In this document: in pieces, positions 59,672 through 64,000 of the stretch
Numbering within the stretch: the stretch's first letter is position 1
Layout: each line of letters starts with the position of its first letter
Source: Paenibacillus caseinilyticus
Lineage (GTDB): Bacteria > Bacillota > Bacilli > Paenibacillales > NBRC-103111
NCBI RefSeq assembly: GCF_027533645.1
Contig: NZ_JAQAGY010000005.1
Span: forward strand, 124,001 to 188,000
Direction: 5' to 3'
DNA length: 64,000 nucleotides
Translations under genes and position numbers: made by a program
Notes under the pieces: model-generated
Database searches by the model: none
Told to the model about the DNA's origin: nothing
What the model saw: only the letters and a program-made list of their open reading frames with translations

Positions 59672-59988
59672 GCAAAAAAACGCATCACATCCCCTAAGGG
59701 ACGAGTGCGTTCAGCTCGTGGTTCCACCCTAATTCGACCTGCAGCTATACCTGCCGGAGCATACGTCCGGGGTCAGATGACTGCGAGGTCCTCATGGGAT
59801 CCGGTATCGGGGATCAGGCGGCGCCGCTTACTGCCGCAAGTGCGTTTGCGGGTTCAACGCCGCGGCTGCAAAGGGGTAATCCCGCGGCCGGCTACTGAAG
59901 AAGCTTGCACCTTTCACTTCTCTCTCTGGCAGTGCGGTTCCGGGGATCTTGTCTTTGGTCATTGCCGGTATTTGAGGTTTGATATTGT
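59672..59988 (-). ncRNA. T-box leader of thrS
   Basis: On the minus strand the T-box AGGGTGGAACCACG is present (59730-59717) and is followed by a terminator stem (59711-59698 with 59694-59679) and a seven-T run at 59680-59674. Upstream lies a long stem I region with AG-rich AGAGAGAGAAG. A candidate Thr specifier ACC occurs in GATACCGGATC (about 59806-59796). Uncharged tRNA-Thr should favour antitermination and thrS expression. Confidence 0.9.
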
Positions 59989-60016
59989 ATTATACAGGGG
60001 GGATTTCCAATGTCAA
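59989..60016 (-). promoter_or_regulatory. SigA promoter of thrS
   Basis: Read on the minus strand: -35 TTGACA (60016-60011), 16-base spacer, -10 TATAAT (59994-59989). Both boxes are perfect. Confidence 0.88.
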
Positions 60017-60075
60017 GGGGGTACTTCAGAATGCAAGGGCCGGTGTGCGAAAGGGAATCATAGCCGGCAGAGAGG

Positions 60076-60090
60076 TAATCATCATGATTA
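60076..60090. promoter_or_regulatory. 15-bp perfect palindrome between thrS and lysE-like gene
   Basis: TAATCATCATGATTA is a perfect 7-1-7 palindrome. Metal-responsive Fur-family sites have this 7-1-7 geometry, but the bases differ from the Fur, Zur and PerR consensus. It lies upstream of a weak promoter (TTCAAC near 60148, TAGACT near 60171) for the LysE-type gene. Confidence 0.4.
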
Positions 60091-60298
60091 TCGAGGCTAT
60101 GTCCGGGTGTAAGCCGCTAGCTTGCTGAAGGTCGGAGCAAAATAAGGGTTCAACGGCCGCTTGCAATATGGTAGACTTTTACATGGGTCCGCCTTTTTCA
60201 GGGAATACCGTACCCGGGAAGCAGGCGTTCTTTTCGTCTGTCCTGGTACAGGCTCGGGCGGCGTCCTCTTGGGCTGCAGGATTCTATTAACGGGGTGA

Positions 60299-60946
60299 AT
60301 GTTCTTGGAATTATTCTTATCGGGATTTCTGCTCTCCTTGGCCTTATGCCTGGATCTGGGCATGGTCAATGTGACCATTATGAAAACGGGGGTCGAACGC
60401 GGACTCGTTCCCGCTGCCTTGGTGGGTGTCGGGTCGGGCATCGGCGATCTGATCTATGCAGTTTTATCTATGGTGGGCGTCACGCTCATCTTGGGCAACA
60501 TCTATATCCGTTGGATTCTATGGGTGGGGGGGACGCTGATCCTGCTCTATCTGACCTGGCAGATGATCCGTTCGGTGATTCGGACCAAAGGGGTCGACCT
60601 GCAGGATACGAAGAAAGGCAGCTCCCGCGGAACGGTCAAAGATTTATACATGGGCATTACGCTGGCGCTGGCTTCACCGACGGCAATTCTGTTCTTTGCT
60701 TCTATCGGAGGCAGCGTGATCGCGTCGACGACCGGTTCGACTTCGTCTACCGAGTCGCTGATTCTGTTCTTCGTCGGCTTCTTCGTTGCAGGGCTGCTGT
60801 GGTCGGCCTTCATGGCGGTGGTCAGCAGCCAGGGCGCGAAGCTGCTTGGGGAAAAGCTGACGCGGGGGTTCTCCATCGTGTCGGCTGTCTTGTTCCTGTT
60901 TTTTGCGGTGAAAGTATTCTTGGACGGATACCATACGCTGCTGTAA
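60299..60946 (+). CDS. LysE/RhtB-family exporter
   Basis: 215 residues with six membrane segments (FLELFLSGFLLSLALCLDLG; GLVPAALVGVGSGIGDLIYA; IRWILWVGGTLILLYLTWQM; LYMGITLALASPTAILFFAS; ESLILFFVGFFVAGLLWSAF; GFSIVSAVLFLFFAVKVFLD). The LysE signature GVGSGIGDLIYAVLS follows the first helix. Such proteins export amino acids or other small molecules; the substrate is unknown. GGGGTGA precedes the ATG. Confidence 0.87.
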   Translation: MFLELFLSGFLLSLALCLDLGMVNVTIMKTGVERGLVPAALVGVGSGIGDLIYAVLSMVGVTLILGNIYIRWILWVGGTLILLYLTWQMIRSVIRTKGVDLQDTKKGSSRGTVKDLYMGITLALASPTAILFFASIGGSVIASTTGSTSSTESLILFFVGFFVAGLLWSAFMAVVSSQGAKLLGEKLTRGFSIVSAVLFLFFAVKVFLDGYHTLL

Positions 60947-61143
60947 GCAAGGGACGGAGCCGCCAGGGGATGGAAGGAGGAGCGCTGCTGCGACAGTGCT
61001 TTTTTGGCGTGGGGGCAGACTTCATATAGTTTACTATTCGCATATGCAAAGTAAGAAAAGGCTGTAGTTGAAACTCTTCATCTGTTCTATAATGGACGAA
61101 TAAGCATGGACAAACCAGACCGGCAGATGAAAGAGGTGGAAAG

Positions 61144-63114
61144 ATGGGCACGGTATTCCGATTCCTGATACCCTACCGCCGCTCGATGACGGCGGCGATT
61201 ATTCTGATGCTCGTAGAGCTGGTCGTGGAGCTCTGGCATCCCCTGCTCCTGGCCAGGATGATCGACGAGGGGATCCTGCCCCATGACTTCGGGCAGGTGC
61301 TGAAGTGGGGAGGGCTCATGATTGTCCTCGCACTGCTCGGCTTTATCAGCGGACTCATCAATACGTTCTATGCGGCGGAGGCGAGCCAGGGCTTCTCTTA
61401 CGATATACGCCAGGCCATGTTCGGGCGGCTGCAGTCCGTCTCCTATGCTGCGTTCGGCCGGTTCCCCGTATCGACGCTCATCACGCGGCTGACCAGCGAT
61501 GTCACGCAGACGCAGCTCGCCGTATTCCTCGGGCTGAGGGTGTTCCTGCGCTCGCCGCTCGTCATGATCGGCGCGCTTGCGCTGGCTGTCTCGGTGAATG
61601 TGAAGCTGGCCCTGCTGCTGCTCGTGGTGACGCCGCTGCTCGTCGTGCTGCTGGGGCTCGCAATGAAGCGGGGATTCGCCTTGTTCCGGGCGGTCCAGGA
61701 ACGGCTCGACCGGATGAACGGCACGCTGCTCGAGAACCTGACGGGCATCCGGCTGATTCGTGCCCTGGTGCGCGGCGAGCATGAGCGAAGACGGTTCGAT
61801 GCCGCAAGCGGCGATCTGTCCGAGAAGACGACGGCCGCCTTGCGCTTGTCGGAGACGATGATTCCCTGCGTGCTCCTCGTGATGAACCTCAGCGTGCTCG
61901 TGCTGCTGTGGCTCGGCAGCGGCGAGATCGGCCGGGGCGCCGTGAATGTCGGCGAAGTGGTGGCAGTGGTGAACTATGCGACCCGCATTACGGCGGCGTT
62001 CGGCATCATCTCCATGATGATCTCGAGCTTGTCCCGCGCCTGCGCGGCCGTTACGCGCATGGCGGAAGTGCTGGAAGCGGAGAGCGGCAGGGAAGGGCTG
62101 GAGGCGGGAGAAGGCGCGGGTGAGAGAGCGGAAGCCGGAGCGAAGAGTCGGCCGGCGGAAGTGAGCGCAGAAGCTGGAGCTGGAGCGAAGAGTAGGTCGG
62201 CTGTAGAGAGCACGGAAGCCGAGCCGGAGAAGGCCGAGGCAGGAGAGCGGGAAGGTCCTGGAGCGAGGGGGGACGAGGAGGCGGCTTCCGGCGCAGCGGA
62301 ACGGAGCTTACCGGATCTTCCGGCGTCTGAAGCGAAGCCGGTCAGGGAAATGCCGCATATGGAAGCGGGAGCGGTACAGTTCGACGGTGTGTCGTTCCGC
62401 TATCCCGGTACGGCCGCGCCGGTGCTCGAATCGCTGTCGTTCGAGGTAGGCGCGGGACAGCTCGCGGTGATCCTCGGCGCCACCGGCTCGGGCAAGACGT
62501 CTCTGCTGCAGCTGCTCCCCCGGCTGTACGAAGCGGAAGCGGGAGAGATCCGGATGGGCGGAGAGCCGATCCGCGGGATCGAACCGGGGCATCTTCGCCG
62601 GATGATCGGCTATGTGCCGCAGGAAGCGCTGCTGTTCGGCGGCTCCGTGAAGGAGAATCTGCGCTGGGGCCGCGGGGATGCGACCCTGGATCTGGATGAG
62701 ATGGTCGAAGCGGCGAGGCGCGCTCAGATCCACGAGACCATCCAGGCGATGCCGGAGCAGTATGATACCGTCATCGGGCAGAAGGGCTCCACGCTGTCGG
62801 GCGGCCAGAAGCAGCGGCTGTCGATCGCCCGGGCGCTGGTACGCCGGCCGAAGCTGCTGCTGCTCGACGACTGTACGAGTGCGCTCGATGCGAGGACGGA
62901 GGCCAGGCTGCTCGCCGAGCTGCGGGCGATGTCCTGCACGATTCTGCTCGTGACGCAGAAGATCACGGCGGCGCAGCAGGCGGATACGATTCTGCTGCTC
63001 GAGGACGGGAAGCTGCTGGCTCAAGGCAGCCATGACGAGCTGCTGGAATGCTCCGGCTTATACCGGAGCATCGTCCAGTCCCAAGCCAGAGAGGAGCGTG
63101 TAGGCCATGTTTAA
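61144..63114 (+). CDS. ABC exporter half-transporter 1, with long acidic linker
   Basis: 656 residues. Six-helix ABC exporter membrane domain (residues 1-305), then an unusual ~90-residue low-complexity Glu/Ala/Gly/Ser linker (about 312-404, for example EGLEAGEGAGERAEAGAKSR), then an ATPase domain: VQFDGVSFRYPG, Walker A GATGSGKTSLLQ from 445, signature STLSGGQKQRLSIARALV, Walker B LLLLDDCTSALDA and H-loop VTQK. Two departures: Walker B ends in DD (D instead of catalytic E) and the H-loop His is replaced by Gln. So this subunit carries a degenerate nucleotide site, typical of one half of a heterodimeric exporter. It overlaps the next gene by eight bases. Confidence 0.9.
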   Translation: MGTVFRFLIPYRRSMTAAIILMLVELVVELWHPLLLARMIDEGILPHDFGQVLKWGGLMIVLALLGFISGLINTFYAAEASQGFSYDIRQAMFGRLQSVSYAAFGRFPVSTLITRLTSDVTQTQLAVFLGLRVFLRSPLVMIGALALAVSVNVKLALLLLVVTPLLVVLLGLAMKRGFALFRAVQERLDRMNGTLLENLTGIRLIRALVRGEHERRRFDAASGDLSEKTTAALRLSETMIPCVLLVMNLSVLVLLWLGSGEIGRGAVNVGEVVAVVNYATRITAAFGIISMMISSLSRACAAVTRMAEVLEAESGREGLEAGEGAGERAEAGAKSRPAEVSAEAGAGAKSRSAVESTEAEPEKAEAGEREGPGARGDEEAASGAAERSLPDLPASEAKPVREMPHMEAGAVQFDGVSFRYPGTAAPVLESLSFEVGAGQLAVILGATGSGKTSLLQLLPRLYEAEAGEIRMGGEPIRGIEPGHLRRMIGYVPQEALLFGGSVKENLRWGRGDATLDLDEMVEAARRAQIHETIQAMPEQYDTVIGQKGSTLSGGQKQRLSIARALVRRPKLLLLDDCTSALDARTEARLLAELRAMSCTILLVTQKITAAQQADTILLLEDGKLLAQGSHDELLECSGLYRSIVQSQAREERVGHV

Positions 63115-64000
63115 ACTGCCGGGCATTCCGGTTAGATATGCCGAAGCGCTGGAGGCGCTGCTGGCCGCGCAGGAGCCCGCAGGGGCCGGCAGGCCGAAGC
63201 CGAAGGTGCGCAACTTGAAATCCACGCTGCGGCGGATCTGGTCTTATCTGGCAGGGGCGAAGCTCATTCTGTCCCTCGTCTGCGTGCTTGTCGTCGTGAG
63301 CTCCGTACTCAGCCTGCTCAGCCCTTACTGGCTCGGTATAGCCATCGATACCTATCTGGTCGATCGGGATGCGGCCGGGCTGCTCCTGCTGCTCGGGGGG
63401 CTGGCGGCCGTATACCTGGTGCAGACCGGCGCGACCGTGCTGCAGAACTACCTCATGATCGGCACGGCCCAGCGGGCCGTTGCGGCGATGCGTTCGGACG
63501 TGTTCGCCCAGCTGCAGCGGCTGCCGATCCCCTATTTCGCGAAGCGGCAGCACGGGGAGCTTATGAGCCGGTTCACGAGCGATATCGACAACGTGAGCCA
63601 GACACTGAGCTCCTCGTTCATCCAGATCTGCTCCTCGGTGATCACCTTTACCGGGATGCTGGCGGTGATGCTGTGGCTCAGTCCGCTGCTGACGCTGATC
63701 ACGATGACGGTCGTTCCCGTGATGTTCCTCGGGATGAAGTGGATTACGCGCCGTACCGGCAGACTGTTCCGGGCCCAGCAGAAGGAGATGGGGGCCTTCA
63801 ACGGGTTCATCGAGGAGACGCTGTCCGGCCAGCTTATCGTGAAGACATTCGGCCGGGAGGAGCAGGCTGCCGCCATGTTCGGTGAGCGGAACCGGCGCCT
63901 GCAGACCGCGGCTTATTGGGCGCAGACCTATTCGGGATTTATCTCCAAGCTGATGATTATGCTGAACAATATGAGCTTCGCGCTCATTGCGGCAGCGGGG
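63107..64000 (+). CDS. ABC exporter half-transporter 2 (partial, runs off window)
   Basis: The reading frame starts at ATG 63107, inside the end of the previous gene and after GAGGAG, and stays open for all 298 codons to the window end. Visible: a soluble N-terminus of ~55 residues, then ABC exporter membrane helices (LILSLVCVLVVVSSVLSLLS; AGLLLLLGGLAAVYLVQTGA; FIQICSSVITFTGMLAVMLW) with the coupling segments PIPYFAKRQHGELMSRFTSD and FNGFIEETLSGQLIVKTFGR. The ATPase domain lies beyond the window. It is the probable partner of half-transporter 1, in the YheI/YheH or YfiB/YfiC style; the substrate may be a drug, lipid or peptide. Confidence 0.9.
   Translation, partial: MFKLPGIPVRYAEALEALLAAQEPAGAGRPKPKVRNLKSTLRRIWSYLAGAKLILSLVCVLVVVSSVLSLLSPYWLGIAIDTYLVDRDAAGLLLLLGGLAAVYLVQTGATVLQNYLMIGTAQRAVAAMRSDVFAQLQRLPIPYFAKRQHGELMSRFTSDIDNVSQTLSSSFIQICSSVITFTGMLAVMLWLSPLLTLITMTVVPVMFLGMKWITRRTGRLFRAQQKEMGAFNGFIEETLSGQLIVKTFGREEQAAAMFGERNRRLQTAAYWAQTYSGFISKLMIMLNNMSFALIAAAG

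Overview
The window looks like chromosomal DNA of a high-GC, endospore-former-type Firmicute, most likely Paenibacillaceae (an inference). The evidence is close relatedness of DesK/DesR, KatA, CatD/CatE, Qox and ThrS to Bacillus proteins, strong GGAGG-type ribosome binding sites, T-box and yybP-ykoY leaders, and PerR-, OhrR-, CcpA- and Fnr-like operators. I see no tRNA, rRNA, CRISPR array, insertion sequence or prophage.

Layout. 0-2 kb: tail of the fatty-acid desaturase gene des, then the DesK-DesR membrane-fluidity two-component system. 2.2-3.7 kb: catalase on the minus strand with PerR/Fur-like boxes. 4-7.2 kb: a NADAR-family N-glycosidase and a type I pullulanase with a likely cre site. 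7.3-7.9 kb: a complete Mn2+ (yybP-ykoY) riboswitch with expression platform in front of a small unrecognised gene. 8.2-23.1 kb: a type IV pilus locus with three minor-pilin-like genes, a 1281-residue secreted DUF5057/Ig-like protein on the opposite strand, then pilB-pilT-pilC-pilA-pilD-pilMN(fused)-pilO. 23.1-32.5 kb: a 45-residue ORF, a stalk-domain surface protein, an XRE-cupin regulator, a catDE-like thiol/quinone-stress pair, a membrane diguanylate cyclase, a chemoreceptor and a HAD nucleotidase.

32.5-45.6 kb: a sugar region with an AraC regulator divergent from a fucose/arabinose-isomerase-family gene and rhaM, a tandem-MerR regulator, a DeoR regulator and a Rha/Rbs-type ABC importer (two ATPases, two permeases, one lipoprotein). 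Together this suggests uptake and conversion of a deoxyhexose such as L-rhamnose or L-fucose. 45.8-47.8 kb: glutathione peroxidase under an OhrR-like operator, and a secreted pectinesterase. 48-52.8 kb: a small membrane protein and a qoxABCD menaquinol oxidase operon. 52.9-57.5 kb: TraX family, SLH protein, a small conserved protein, 6-phosphogluconolactonase-like protein and a frameshifted membrane gene. 57.7-64 kb: thrS with T-box leader, a LysE-type exporter and a heterodimeric ABC exporter pair running off the window.

Most notable: a Mn2+ riboswitch placed on an unknown small gene with a readable three-way switching architecture; two broken small membrane genes (one in-frame TGA, one single-base frameshift); a PilM-PilN fusion; a dispersed intergenic inverted-repeat element; and several well-formed stress-regulator operators.
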